Of a stretch of DNA of 64,000 nt, positions 1-8,541 are shown piece by piece; the stretch's first letter is position 1; every line of letters starts with the position of its first letter. Source of the stretch: Phenylobacterium montanum (GTDB lineage: Bacteria; Pseudomonadota; Alphaproteobacteria; Caulobacterales; Caulobacteraceae); the NCBI RefSeq assembly GCF_018135625.1, contig NZ_CP073078.1:1364001-1428000 (forward strand), given 5' to 3'. A program made the position numbers and the translations under genes. A model generated the notes under the pieces. The model saw only the letters and a program-made list of their open reading frames with translations, had not been told where the DNA came from and made no database searches.

Positions 1-587
1 GGCTTGAGGGCGATGCGGACCCGTCCCTCGGCCACCCAGCCGATCGGGCCGAACGGGGCGGAGGAGAAGGCATGCGGGCGGAAACTGTGGGTCTTGCGCA
101 CCAAGGCCCCGACATGGATCTCGTCGTCGCTGACTACGAGCAACCCGAGGCCCCGCGCCTTGGCGCTGGCGGCGACGCGGATCGCGGCGGCCAGATTGGC
201 CGGGCCGTCGGCGCCCAGCTGGTCCGGCCGGCGCATAGCCGAGGTCATGACGATCGGCGCCTCGGCTCGGGTCAGGAGGGCCAGGGCGAAGGCCGTCTCC
301 TCCAGGGTGTCGGTGCCGTGGGTGATGACCACGCCGTCGAACATCTCGGCCGCCTCTTGCGCCGCCGCGGCGATCCGGCCGAGGTCGCTCAGGGTGAAGC
401 TGGCGCTGGGCTTGGCCAGGACCGGCCGCACCTCGATCTCGGCTAGCGTCTCTATGCCCGGGACCGAGGCCGACAGCGCCGCCCCGTCCAGGGCCAGCTG
501 CCCGCCTCTACCGCCTTGGGCGGTCATGGCGATGGTGCCGCCGGTGGTCAAAAGGGCGATGCGCGGGCGAGGCGGATTCTGAGTCAT
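1..587 (-). CDS. L-asparaginase, C-terminus beyond the window edge
   Basis: Asparaginase hydrolyses L-asparagine to aspartate and ammonia. The minus-strand translation shows both amidase signatures: TTGGTIA at residues 14-20 with the nucleophilic Thr, and HGTDTLEET at residues 90-98, which supplies the catalytic Thr-Asp pair. No signal peptide is visible, so a cytoplasmic enzyme is likely. About 195 codons are inside the window and the C-terminal part lies before position 1. The ATG at 585-587 sits just ahead of the first conserved strand. The glutathione transferase gene ends only 25 bases upstream on the same strand, so the two could share a transcript. The family call is firm; asparagine versus glutamine preference cannot be read. 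Confidence 0.92.
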   Translation of the reverse strand, partial: MTQNPPRPRIALLTTGGTIAMTAQGGRGGQLALDGAALSASVPGIETLAEIEVRPVLAKPSASFTLSDLGRIAAAAQEAAEMFDGVVITHGTDTLEETAFALALLTRAEAPIVMTSAMRRPDQLGADGPANLAAAIRVAASAKARGLGLLVVSDDEIHVGALVRKTHSFRPHAFSSAPFGPIGWVAEGRVRIALK

Positions 588-612
588 GGCCGAGGCTTAG
601 GCCCTTTTTCGA

Positions 613-1326
613 TCAGCCGTCCAGCGCCTCGTAGCGGCGGAAAATGCCGCCCTCGTTGAACGGGATGCGCCGCTCCGACGCCAGATAGTCCGCCACCCGC
701 GGCAGGGCGGCGACCCGGTTGCGCAGGGCGATCAGGTGCAGCCAGGACGGCTCGAGCCGCGCCATGGCTTTGGGAAAGGCGTACCGCAGGCCCTCGACCA
801 CCTGGAACAGGGAGAGATCGGCGCAGGTCAGTCCTTCGCCGACCAGATGTTGCGGCCCCGCTGGATTGGCCGCCAGCACACCCTCGAAATAGCCGAGATA
901 CTTGGGAATGCGGTCTTCGCGGAAGGCCTTGGCCCGGCGCGTCGCCTCGGGCTTCTGGTCCTCATAGTAGAGGCTGACGTCGATCGGATGGTGGGTGTCG
1001 TGCGCCTCGTCGACCAGATCGGCGATGGTCAGTTGAAGCTGATGAGCGAACAGGCGCCCGCCCTTGTCCTTGGGCGCCAGGCCCAGACTCGGGCCGAGAT
1101 AGAGCAGGATATTGGCCGTCTGCGCCACGATCAGACCCTCGTGCCGCAGAAATGGCGGGGCGAACGGCCGATGCGCGAGCGCCGGATCGCGCATCACCGC
1201 CATCATGGCCGGAACGCCGTCCTCGCGCGCCACGTCTCGATAGGACGCGCCGGCCGCCTCCAGCGCCAGGCGGACGAACTCGCCGCGCCCCTGGATCTGC
1301 GGCCAATAGAACAGCTGGTAGGTCAT
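613..1326 (-). CDS. Glutathione S-transferase family protein
   Basis: A 237-residue GST. The N-terminal thioredoxin-like half begins YQLFYWPQIQGRGEFVRLA, a pattern seen in sigma/alpha-like GSTs, and the C-terminal half is all-helical with the LTCADLSLFQ motif of the GST N-capping box region. It probably conjugates glutathione to an electrophile or reduces a peroxide; the substrate is unknown. The chosen ATG at 1324-1326 overlaps the TGA of the crotonase gene (ATGA), which indicates translational coupling; an ATG five codons further upstream also exists. The link to a crotonase suggests a role in detoxifying an intermediate of acyl-CoA catabolism, which is inference. Confidence 0.85.
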   Translation of the reverse strand: MTYQLFYWPQIQGRGEFVRLALEAAGASYRDVAREDGVPAMMAVMRDPALAHRPFAPPFLRHEGLIVAQTANILLYLGPSLGLAPKDKGGRLFAHQLQLTIADLVDEAHDTHHPIDVSLYYEDQKPEATRRAKAFREDRIPKYLGYFEGVLAANPAGPQHLVGEGLTCADLSLFQVVEGLRYAFPKAMARLEPSWLHLIALRNRVAALPRVADYLASERRIPFNEGGIFRRYEALDG

Positions 1327-2123
1327 GATGCGTCCATCCATTCAGGCCGGCGCTTTTCCAGGAAGGCGGCTATGCCCTCGGCCGGATCGGACTCCAGCAT
1401 GTTGATGGCCATGACCTCGCTGGCGCGGGCGTAGGCCTCAGCCAGGTCCAGGTCGAGCTGCTGCTGGAACAGGCGCTTGCCATAGGCGATGGCCTGGGAG
1501 GAGCGGGTGGCGATGTGGGTCGCCATGGCCATGACGGTCGCCTCGAGCTCGCCCGCAGGAACCACCCGGTTGACCAGCCCCATGGCCAGAGCCTGCTCGG
1601 CGCCGACGAATTCGCCCATCAACAGCATCTCCATGGCCTGCTTGCGCGGCACGGCGCGGCTGAGCGCCACCATGGGCGTCGAGCAGAACAGGCCGTTATT
1701 GACCCCCGGCGTGGCGAAGCGAGTTCCGGCCTCGGCTATGGCCAGGTCGCAGCTCGCCACGAGCTGACACCCCGCGGCGGTGGCGACCCCACGCACCGCC
1801 GCGATCACCGGCTTGGGCGCGGTCACGATGGCCTGCATCAGAGCCGAGCAGTCCCCCATCAACCGGCGAAAGAAGGCGAGGCCCCGGTCGGCGTCAGCCA
1901 GGTGGCCGTACATCTCCGCGAAATCGTGGCCGGCGGAATAGACCGGCCCGGCTGCGGCCAGGACGATGACCCTTACGCCCTCGTCTTCCACCGCTCGGGC
2001 CAGGGCCTCGCGCAAGGCGGCGATCATGGCCTGAGACAGGGGATTGCGCCGCTCCGGCCTGTTCATCACCAGGCGGCGCACGCGGCCATGGTCTTCGGCC
2101 AGCACCAGGGGTTCGTCGCTCAT
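1323..2123 (-). CDS. Enoyl-CoA hydratase/isomerase family protein (ECHDC3-like crotonase)
   Basis: A 266-residue crotonase-fold protein acting on an acyl-CoA. The oxyanion-hole segment reads VYSAGHDFAEM, and the second conserved stretch GVNNGLFCSTPMVAL with the following RAVPRK resembles the ECHDC3 branch rather than classical hydratases. Its exact reaction is not settled from sequence. The ATG at 2121-2123 is preceded by GGGAGGCGAG, a strong ribosome binding site, so I prefer it over the ATG 12 codons upstream. The gene is coupled to the downstream GST by an ATGA overlap. No catalytic Glu pair typical of crotonase proper was traced with certainty. Confidence 0.85.
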   Translation of the reverse strand: MSDEPLVLAEDHGRVRRLVMNRPERRNPLSQAMIAALREALARAVEDEGVRVIVLAAAGPVYSAGHDFAEMYGHLADADRGLAFFRRLMGDCSALMQAIVTAPKPVIAAVRGVATAAGCQLVASCDLAIAEAGTRFATPGVNNGLFCSTPMVALSRAVPRKQAMEMLLMGEFVGAEQALAMGLVNRVVPAGELEATVMAMATHIATRSSQAIAYGKRLFQQQLDLDLAEAYARASEVMAINMLESDPAEGIAAFLEKRRPEWMDAS

Positions 2124-2193
2124 CTCGCCTCCCTCGCCGTGGCGTCCGGGGCCCGGCATTTCGAGGGAGGTTACGCCCAGGCGGCCGGCGGCT

Positions 2194-2652
2194 CTACTCC
2201 TTCCCGGCCGCCTCGAGCGCGGCGATGTCGAGCTTGCCCATGCCCATCATGGCCTCGACCGCGCGCTTGCCGCCCACGCCCAGCAACGCCGGCAGCTGCT
2301 TCGGCGCCACCTGCCAGGAAAGGCCGTAGCGGTCCTTCAGCCAGCCGCAGCGCCCCGGCTCGCCGCCCTCGGTCAGGGCGCCCCACAAACGGTCGACCTC
2401 GGTCTGGTCGTCGCAGGTGATCGCCAGCGAGACGGCTTCGGTGAACTTGAACACGGGCCCGCCGTTCAGGGCCGTGAAGGGCCGTCCGTCCAGCTCGAAG
2501 GCCACTGTCAGCACCGTCCCCTTGGGCATGGGCATGCCTTCGCCATAGTGGGACACCTCGCCGAGCTTTGAGTTCTTGAACAGCGACACGTAGAACTGGG
2601 CGGCTTCGAGCGCCTGGGTGTCGAACCAGAGGCAGGGGGTGATCTGCTGCAT
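2194..2652 (-). CDS. VOC superfamily PhnB-like protein
   Basis: A 152-residue protein with one PhnB-like vicinal-oxygen-chelate domain. It begins QQITPCLWFDTQALEAA and continues with FYVSLF and the LNGGPVFKFTEAVS strand typical of PhnB/3-demethylubiquinone-methyltransferase-like proteins, then the DRLWGALTEGG and CGWLKDRYGLSWQV segments. The family folds as paired beta-alpha-beta-beta-beta units; most members have no assigned reaction. The domain starts immediately at the chosen ATG (2650-2652), which fixes the start. That start lies head-to-head against the possible start of the plus-strand membrane protein. Function unknown. Confidence 0.83.
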   Translation of the reverse strand: MQQITPCLWFDTQALEAAQFYVSLFKNSKLGEVSHYGEGMPMPKGTVLTVAFELDGRPFTALNGGPVFKFTEAVSLAITCDDQTEVDRLWGALTEGGEPGRCGWLKDRYGLSWQVAPKQLPALLGVGGKRAVEAMMGMGKLDIAALEAAGKE

Positions 2653-3829
2653 GAGGGCCTCGCTGGATGGCGATGAGGAGGGAACGCCTCCCAAGGACGC
2701 GCCGCAAGCGCCAGCGCCGACACCGGTGGCCGAAAAAGCTTCTCCCACGGCCAGGGCCTGGCGCTGGATGAGGAGCCGGCGCTCGGCGCGCGCGCGCCAT
2801 GCGGTCCGCGTAGCCGTGGCCGCGGCGGCGAGCTACGCTCTGGCCACGGTGTTCAGCCTGCCCCAGGGCTATTGGGCGGTGATCACGGCCATCGTCGTGG
2901 TGCAGGCCTCGCTGGGCGCCACGGTCGGGGCCTCGCGCGACCGGATGATCGGCACGGCGGCGGGGGCGGCGGTGGGCGCCCTGGCCGCTTGGCTGGCGCC
3001 GAAGACTCTTGGCGGCGAGATCGCCGCCTTGGCGGTTTCGGTCGGGGTGCTGGGCTGGGCCGCAGCCGCTCGGCCCAGCCTGAAGATCGCGCCGGTCACC
3101 GCGGTGATCATGATCCTGGGCTCTACGAGCAGCCAGAGAGGCTTTCTGGAAGCCGCCGGCCTTCGGGTCGCTGAGATCGCCGTAGGCGCCGCGATCGGGT
3201 TGGCGGTCGCCCTGTTCGTGTTCCCGGCCCGCGCGCGCGACATCGTCTCGGCCAAGGCGCAGGAAGTCATGAAGGACCTTGCCGAGTTGCTCGGGCTCTA
3301 TGCCGCGCGACTGGACAGCCCGCCCCAGGCCGAGCCCCTGACCGCGCTGCACGACAAGATCCGCGCCGGCCTCTCCGCCATCGAGACCGCAGTCGGCGAG
3401 GCCTCGCACGAGAGCGCGATCCGGCTCAGCGGCGCCCTGACCGCAGATGCGATCCCGCGTACCCTTTGGCGCCTGCGGAACGATGCGGTGATGATCGGCC
3501 GCTGCACCGCGCCGGGCCTGCCGGCGCCCATGGCCGCGCACTTGGCTGAACCGGCCCAGGCCGTGCTGAGGGCCGACGCGGCGCGCCTGACCGCCCTCGC
3601 CGCCACCCTGGCTGCTGGGCAGCGGCCTGCCGCCTATGTCGGCAGGCCGCAGCTCGGCGACTTTCGCGCGGCCTTCCAGGCCGCCGAAGCAGAGACCCGG
3701 CCCGCGGCGCTGAACTTCGACCAACTGGAGCAAGTGTTCGGCCTCGCCTATGCGCTCAGCGCCTTCGACCTCAATCTCGCCGATCTGGCCGATCGGATCA
3801 GCGAACTGGTCGCGCCGACGGCGGACTGA
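2651..3829 (+). CDS. FUSC family inner-membrane protein
   Basis: A fusaric-acid-resistance/aromatic-exporter-like membrane protein of up to 392 residues. After a Pro/Ala-rich N-terminus and a basic stretch (RSRRSARARHA) come several hydrophobic segments including SYALATVFSLPQGYWAVIT, VVVQASLGATVG and a Gly/Ala-rich helix, then a long soluble helical C-terminal half. FUSC proteins are often exporters of small aromatic acids or polyamines; the cargo here is unknown. The start is uncertain: ATG 2651 would overlap the divergent VOC start by two bases, while ATG 2768 (353 residues) leaves about 115 bases for a divergent promoter. It ends four bases before the convergent lactonase stop. Confidence 0.8.
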   Translation: MRASLDGDEEGTPPKDAPQAPAPTPVAEKASPTARAWRWMRSRRSARARHAVRVAVAAAASYALATVFSLPQGYWAVITAIVVVQASLGATVGASRDRMIGTAAGAAVGALAAWLAPKTLGGEIAALAVSVGVLGWAAAARPSLKIAPVTAVIMILGSTSSQRGFLEAAGLRVAEIAVGAAIGLAVALFVFPARARDIVSAKAQEVMKDLAELLGLYAARLDSPPQAEPLTALHDKIRAGLSAIETAVGEASHESAIRLSGALTADAIPRTLWRLRNDAVMIGRCTAPGLPAPMAAHLAEPAQAVLRADAARLTALAATLAAGQRPAAYVGRPQLGDFRAAFQAAEAETRPAALNFDQLEQVFGLAYALSAFDLNLADLADRISELVAPTAD

Positions 3830-3833
3830 CCGC

Positions 3834-4712
3834 CTACGGCCACCCCGCCCGCGGCGCATCGACCTCGGCGACAAGCAGTTTGCCGGTCGGGGCCTGGGCC
3901 GCCTCATGGCCGATGGAGGTCTTGGCGGTGAGCATGAACAGGGTGCGGCCATCCTCGCCGCCCAGCATACAGGCATAGCAGGGCTGGCCGGTGTCGATCA
4001 CCTCGACCACCTCGCCGCCCTCGGCGAAGAGCACGCATTCCGGAGCGATGGGATTGGCCAGCCAGACCCGACCCTCGGCGTCCAGGGCGATGCCGTCGGG
4101 CACGCGCGGCCAGGTCGAGGCCCAGACCCGGCGGTCCGAGAGGTCGCCCTCGGCGCCGATGTCGAACGCGGTCAACCGCCCAGCCAGGGTCTCGCCGATG
4201 ATCAGGGTCGCGCCGTCCGGGGTGATCACCGTCCCGTTCGGGAAATGCATGTCATCCGACACCATCCGCACCGCCCCATTGGGCTCGATCAGGGCGAGCC
4301 GCGCGGTCGGATGCTCGGCGATCACCGCCTCGGTCCCGCGCGAGGTCAGGGCCGCGTCCAGGTCAAAGCCGAAATTGCCGACATAGGCGCGGCCGTGGGC
4401 GTCCACCACCATGTCGTTGCAGTGGAAATCGGCGATCTGGGACAGGTCGGCATGCCGGCTGATCGACCCGTCCGGCGAACGCTTCAGGACCTGGCGCTTC
4501 TTCATCGAGACCACCAGCATGGAGCCATCGGGCATCCAGCCCAGGCCTGACGGCTGGTCGTCGATCTCGAATTCGGTGCGCAGGTCGCCAGCCAGCGAGA
4601 CCGACTTCACCGCATGGGCGTAGAAGTCGCTGAACCACAGCCGACCGTCATGCCAGCGCGGCCCTTCGCCGAAATAGATCCCTTCGGCGAGCAACCGTGT
4701 CGTTCGTCCCAT
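3834..4712 (-). CDS. SMP-30/gluconolactonase family protein
   Basis: A 292-residue six-bladed beta-propeller hydrolase. The metal-site pieces of the SMP-30 family are visible: Glu16 in GEGPRW, the Asn in HCNDMVVDAHGRAYVGNFG, the Asn in FPNGTVITPDG, and the Asp in VPDGIALDAEGRVW. The blades carry the repeated DG-x-W/Y pattern. Members open sugar lactones or organophosphate-type esters using Ca or Zn; the natural substrate is not predictable. The ATG at 4710-4712 is preceded by GGGAGGAGATC, an excellent ribosome binding site. It is convergent with the FUSC gene and no operon partner is obvious. Confidence 0.9.
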   Translation of the reverse strand: MGRTTRLLAEGIYFGEGPRWHDGRLWFSDFYAHAVKSVSLAGDLRTEFEIDDQPSGLGWMPDGSMLVVSMKKRQVLKRSPDGSISRHADLSQIADFHCNDMVVDAHGRAYVGNFGFDLDAALTSRGTEAVIAEHPTARLALIEPNGAVRMVSDDMHFPNGTVITPDGATLIIGETLAGRLTAFDIGAEGDLSDRRVWASTWPRVPDGIALDAEGRVWLANPIAPECVLFAEGGEVVEVIDTGQPCYACMLGGEDGRTLFMLTAKTSIGHEAAQAPTGKLLVAEVDAPRAGWP

Positions 4713-4775
4713 GATCTCCTCCCGCTTGCCCCGAACCGGATCAGAGACCCGGATCTCCCGCGAAGCAAGCGAGGA

Positions 4776-5714
4776 TCAACCGCCGCCCGGCGTCTGATCC
4801 TGGGCCTGGGCCGCCTGGGCTGCGGCGTTCAGATCAGCGACGGTCTGCCGCGAGCGGCTGAGCAGGGCGTTGAAACCGTCCATGCCCGCCGGCCGGCGGA
4901 ACAGGAAAACGCGCAGATCCGGGTCCCAGACGGCCTTGCCCCGCTGCAGCATGGCGATCAGCTGACCCTGCTCGTCGATCCACTTCTGGCTGAGGTCCCA
5001 CTGCCGGTCGCTGGCGGCCTTGCGCTTGGCGACAGCGGCGTCGAACTGCTGGATGGCTTTGCGTCGCTCGTCCTCCTCGGCGAAGGTCTGGCTGATGGTG
5101 TCGCGCTCCTCCGCCTGCCGCTGAATGTAGAGCGCGCGGTAGCGGGTCATCACGTCGCGGGCCTTGGCCACAGCCTGGGCTGCGTGCTCGAAATTGCGAT
5201 CGTGCGCCAGCTGTTGCGGATCGCTGAGCTCCGGCAGGCCGGTCGCGCGCAGATTGGCGTCGAGGTCCATCGTGTCCTGGCCGAGTTGACCCCGGTATTC
5301 CTGCTCCAGGCTGGCCATCCGGGCGTCGGCATAGGTCCGCGTCGGCCCGCCGCCACCCGAGGCCAGCCCGCCCTGCAGGACGATATTGGTCGCCAGGGCG
5401 GCCGCCGTCATCGCCGCAAATGACGCCGGACCATGCGGGCCGCGCAGCTTGACCAGGAAGGCGGCGAACAGCGGCGTCCAGACCAGGAGGGCCGGCAGCA
5501 GCGACGCCCCCACGAGATAGCCCAGGCCGTGGCTCGGATGAGCGACCGATTTGCCGGCCGCAGGGCCCGTAAGGGCGCCGCTCGCCAGCATGTGCAGCGA
5601 GACGGTCAGCACCACCGCCAGGGCGACGCCGCCCGCATAGTAGGGCCAGGCCGGCCGCTTCCTTGACAGACGCTTGGGCGGCAGGCCCACCATTGGCGTA
5701 TCTTCGATAGACAT
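4776..5714 (-). CDS. Hypothetical membrane protein with coiled C-terminal region
   Basis: A 312-residue protein I do not recognise. The first ~30 residues are Pro/Arg/Lys-rich and cytoplasmic-looking. Three membrane segments follow: one around PYYAGGVALAVVLTVSLHML, one around LVGASLLPALLVWTPLFAAF and one around AAMTAAALATNIVLQG. The remainder is a charged Gln/Ala/Asp-rich helical region with possible coiled coil, ending in a Gln/Gly-rich tail. ATG 5714 is preceded by GGGGGC; a GTG four codons upstream is the alternative. It lies between the lactonase and a secreted beta-helix protein on the same strand, but spacing does not prove an operon. Confidence 0.7.
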   Translation of the reverse strand: MSIEDTPMVGLPPKRLSRKRPAWPYYAGGVALAVVLTVSLHMLASGALTGPAAGKSVAHPSHGLGYLVGASLLPALLVWTPLFAAFLVKLRGPHGPASFAAMTAAALATNIVLQGGLASGGGGPTRTYADARMASLEQEYRGQLGQDTMDLDANLRATGLPELSDPQQLAHDRNFEHAAQAVAKARDVMTRYRALYIQRQAEERDTISQTFAEEDERRKAIQQFDAAVAKRKAASDRQWDLSQKWIDEQGQLIAMLQRGKAVWDPDLRVFLFRRPAGMDGFNALLSRSRQTVADLNAAAQAAQAQDQTPGGG

Positions 5715-5780
5715 ATCAGCCCCCACAACCCGAGGAGAGGCTAGAGCCCAGCCTCCTCTACGGTCAAGGTTGGCGCGGGC

Positions 5781-6896
5781 CTATTGGCCGCCGGTACGGA
5801 CCCGGGAGGTAACGGCGCAGCCTGGGCCGGCGCCCTGGCAGGCGACAGTGGTGGTTCGAGGCGTCGCGCGGGCGGCCATCTTGCCGATCCAGTCGTCCAG
5901 GCCCGGGCGCGGCTCCTCGTAGCCCGGCGAGACATAGCCGACCCCGGCCACGCCCTCGGGCACGAAATCTCCTCTCGTCGGCAGTCCGCGCTGGACATCG
6001 CCGTCGATCGGCAAGGTCGGGAAGGAGACCTCTGCGTCGCCGGTCAGATCCTTGGCCGGGCAGGACGTGCCGCCGGTCGCCATGGGCCACACCGCCTTGC
6101 CCAGCGAGGTGCCGGCGCGCGGCTGCACATAGACCTCGCTGAAGCGGATCGGATAGGTCTCGCGGCAGGACGGTTCACGGGTCAGCCACAGCATCTGGCC
6201 GCCGTTGTTGCCGGGTCCCCAGACCTGCTTTCTGATCGCGACCAGATTGACCCGGCTGAGGTCGGCGAAGCCGATCGGGCCGAGCTCGGTGTCCAGGGTC
6301 AGGCCCTGATAGCCGGAATAGCCGGTCAGCTTGTCGACCCGCAGGCCTGCGACGCCGCCGAACGGCTTGATCACGTGGGCGTGGAACTGGTTGTGGAATC
6401 CGTAGACGCCGTCGATGCGCACGTTCTCGACCTGCACGGTCGAGCGGGGGGCCGAGATGTCGATGCCGTCCGACATGCCCATCGCCGAGGCGTCGATCAG
6501 CACGCCCTCGATATGCACCGTGCCGACATTGTCCTTGATGTAGATGGCGCTGGAGTGGGCCGTGTCGGTCTGGTCGGCCTGCGGCGGCAGGGTGATGTAG
6601 CCGCCCATGATCACCACATTGTGGCCGCCCTCGATGATGGTCGCCCCGACCTTCCTGGTCTTGGGCAGCTTGATCACATAGTCCTGGTCGTCGTTGAGGC
6701 GGGTATAGGTCGGTCCGTCCCCAAGCTCGATCACGGTCGGATTGACCATGGCCGGCGGCGCCCAGCGCAGCTTGCCGCTGTCGTCCTGGCGGCCCACGAC
6801 CTCCACGCCGCCGCTTTGGGCGGCGCCGGCGCCGCCAGCGGCGCAGATCATGGCGAAAGCCGCGGCGGCGGCGAACAGTTTGCGATCGGGCTTCAT
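5781..6896 (-). CDS. Secreted protein, probable right-handed beta-helix fold
   Basis: A 371-residue exported protein. An N-terminal signal peptide (MKPDRKLFAAAAAFAMICA, cleavage near GAGAAQS) is clear. The body has successive short beta strands with Gly/Asn/Asp turns such as GGHNVVIMGGYI, GTVHIEGVLIDAS, STVQVENVRIDGVYGF and LRVDKLTGYSGYQGL, which is the pattern of parallel beta-helix proteins of the pectate-lyase superfamily. There is no clear catalytic motif, so it could be a polysaccharide-binding or inactive member. Four Cys in the C-terminal part may form disulfides. The ATG follows AAGGAGGGGGCG. It is divergent from the corrinoid operon. Confidence 0.78.
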   Translation of the reverse strand: MKPDRKLFAAAAAFAMICAAGGAGAAQSGGVEVVGRQDDSGKLRWAPPAMVNPTVIELGDGPTYTRLNDDQDYVIKLPKTRKVGATIIEGGHNVVIMGGYITLPPQADQTDTAHSSAIYIKDNVGTVHIEGVLIDASAMGMSDGIDISAPRSTVQVENVRIDGVYGFHNQFHAHVIKPFGGVAGLRVDKLTGYSGYQGLTLDTELGPIGFADLSRVNLVAIRKQVWGPGNNGGQMLWLTREPSCRETYPIRFSEVYVQPRAGTSLGKAVWPMATGGTSCPAKDLTGDAEVSFPTLPIDGDVQRGLPTRGDFVPEGVAGVGYVSPGYEEPRPGLDDWIGKMAARATPRTTTVACQGAGPGCAVTSRVRTGGQ

Positions 6897-7072
6897 CGCC
6901 CCCTCCTTTGCGAACGGAACGCCGGGGGCGGGCCTGGATGTTCATCCTGGCACAATCGCCCGACGCTGCTCGGGGGGATTGCAAGCGGCAAGCCAGACGG
7001 GCGAGTGCGGCGTCCGCCATTCGCTTGGCGGGGGAGCATGCCGCTGGCCGCTGGGGCGGGGCTTTTCCGATC

Positions 7073-7107
7073 GCGACAGACGTCGTTAAATGATAACAAA
7101 ATGTCGC
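7073..7107. promoter_or_regulatory. Inverted repeat in the promoter region of the corrinoid operon
   Basis: GCGACA at 7073-7078 is repeated inverted as TGTCGC at 7102-7107, around an AT-rich core containing TTAAATGATAAC, the most AT-rich stretch in the 292-base divergent intergenic region. It is a plausible promoter/operator for the methyltransferase operon that starts at 7189. Assignment is from position and symmetry only; no matching regulator is identified. Confidence 0.3.
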
Positions 7108-7188
7108 AATCAGAAATCATATGAGCGAGCTTGATGTTATTCTTCCGCAAACCAGCGGAGCCCGCATCGGGCCGGCCAGGAGGATGTC

Positions 7189-7893
7189 ATGGCGGACGAC
7201 GGCGAACTCGACTTGCGCAGCCTCAGCGACGAGGAGTTGGTCGAGCAGATGCACGACGACCTCTATGACGGCATGCGCGAGGAAATCGAGGACGGCACCC
7301 GTATCCTGCTGGAGCGTGGCTGGAGCGCCGAGAAGGTGTTGAACGACGCCTTGGTCGAGGGCATGCGCATCGTCGGCATCGACTTCCGCGACGGGATTCT
7401 GTTCGTCCCCGAAGTGCTGCTGGCCGCCAACGCCATGAAGGGGGGCATGGAGATCCTGCGCCCGATCCTGGCCGCCTCCGACGTCGCTCCGATCGGCAAG
7501 GTCGTCATCGGCACCGTCAAGGGCGACGTGCATGACATCGGCAAGAACCTGGTGGCCATGATGCTGGAAGGCGCCGGCTTCGAGGTGATCGACATCGGCA
7601 TCAACAACCCGGTCGAGAACTATCTGAAAGCGCTGGACGAGCACCGGCCGGACATCCTCGGCATGTCAGCTCTGCTCACCACCACCATGCCCTACATGAA
7701 GGTCGTCATCGACACCCTGAAGGAGAAGGGCCGGCGCGACGACTTCATCGTGCTGGTCGGCGGGGCGCCCTTGAACGAGGCCTTCGGCCAGGCGGTGGGC
7801 GCCGACGCCTATTGCCGCGATGCGGCCATGGCGGTGGAGATGGCCAAGCAGCTGATCGCCGAGCGCCGCCAGGCCCCGAGCCTGAGGGCCTGA
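7189..7893 (+). CDS. Methylamine/betaine-type corrinoid protein (B12-binding)
   Basis: A 234-residue corrinoid shuttle protein of the MtbC/MtgC type. The N-terminal four-helix cap domain (about residues 10-95) is followed by a Rossmann-like B12-binding domain with GDVHDIGKN at residues 112-120. His115 is the predicted lower axial ligand, with Asp113 and Gly118 completing DxHxxG; the SALLTTTM and GGAPLNEAF segments complete the nucleotide-tail pocket. It carries the methyl group between the MttB-like and MtrH-like methyltransferases. AGGAGGATGTC ATG is a strong start. It is the first gene of an operon running to 14649. Confidence 0.95.
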   Translation: MADDGELDLRSLSDEELVEQMHDDLYDGMREEIEDGTRILLERGWSAEKVLNDALVEGMRIVGIDFRDGILFVPEVLLAANAMKGGMEILRPILAASDVAPIGKVVIGTVKGDVHDIGKNLVAMMLEGAGFEVIDIGINNPVENYLKALDEHRPDILGMSALLTTTMPYMKVVIDTLKEKGRRDDFIVLVGGAPLNEAFGQAVGADAYCRDAAMAVEMAKQLIAERRQAPSLRA

Positions 7894-7898
7894 TCCCC

Positions 7899-8531
7899 AT
7901 GGGCGAGAAACGGCCCCTGCTGCTGATCGCCTGCGGCGCCGTCGCCCACGAGACCATGGCCGTGCTGCGCAAGAGCGGCATGGACGGCATCTCCGTCCAA
8001 TGCCTGCCGGCGCACCTGCACAACACCCCGCAACTGATCCCCGGCCGCATCCGCGAGAAGATCCGCGAGGGCAAGGAGCAGTTCGAGCGCATCTATGTGC
8101 TCTACGGCGACTGCGGCACCGGCGGCCTGTTGGACGACGTCCTGGTCGAGGAAGGTGTCGAGCGCATCGCCGGCGCCCATTGCTACGAGTTCTTCGCCGG
8201 CGGGATCGACTTTGCGGCCATGGCCGACGAGGAGCCCTGCACCTACTACCTGACCGATTTCCTGGTGCGCCATTTCCAGCGCTTGGTGATCGAGGGCCTG
8301 GGCATCGACCGTCATCCGCAGCTGCTGCCCATGTATTTCGGCAACTACGTCCGCGTCGTCTACCTGTCGCAGCACCCGACGCCGGAGCGCCTGGCCGAGG
8401 CCAAGGCGGCGGCCGACCGGCTGGGCCTGGCCTTCGAGCATCGCGACGTCGGCTATGGCGACCTGGAAAAGTCGCTGGTCGCCGAGCGGCGGCGCATCGA
8501 CCGCGCCAAGGCGCCGGTGGCGGCGGAATAG
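7899..8531 (+). CDS. DUF1638 family protein in the corrinoid operon
   Basis: A 210-residue member of DUF1638, a family of unknown function found beside corrinoid methyltransferase genes in archaea and bacteria. Conserved blocks seen here are LLLIACGAVAHE near the N-terminus, VQCLPAHLHNTPQLIP, IYVLYGDCGTGGLLDDVL, GAHCYEFFAG and CTYYLTDFLVRHF. The recurring Cys in CGAVA, YGDCGTG, AHCYEF and EPCTYY could bind metal or act in thiol chemistry. No signal peptide or membrane segment. It begins five bases after the corrinoid gene stop, so co-expression is certain in practice. I chose ATG 7899 because it opens the first conserved strand. Function unknown. Confidence 0.85.
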   Translation: MGEKRPLLLIACGAVAHETMAVLRKSGMDGISVQCLPAHLHNTPQLIPGRIREKIREGKEQFERIYVLYGDCGTGGLLDDVLVEEGVERIAGAHCYEFFAGGIDFAAMADEEPCTYYLTDFLVRHFQRLVIEGLGIDRHPQLLPMYFGNYVRVVYLSQHPTPERLAEAKAAADRLGLAFEHRDVGYGDLEKSLVAERRRIDRAKAPVAAE

Positions 8532-8541
8532 CGGCCGGGCG

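Noticed and set aside
2171-3976. A 601-codon minus-strand frame opposite the FUSC gene
   Set aside because: It is Arg/Pro/Gly-rich without any domain, mirrors the coding strand of a well-supported gene, and also runs across the VOC and lactonase region.
6897-7188. A cobalamin riboswitch before the corrinoid operon
   Set aside because: I looked for the conserved B12-box elements and long paired structure and did not find them; only a short inverted repeat at 7073-7107 stands out.
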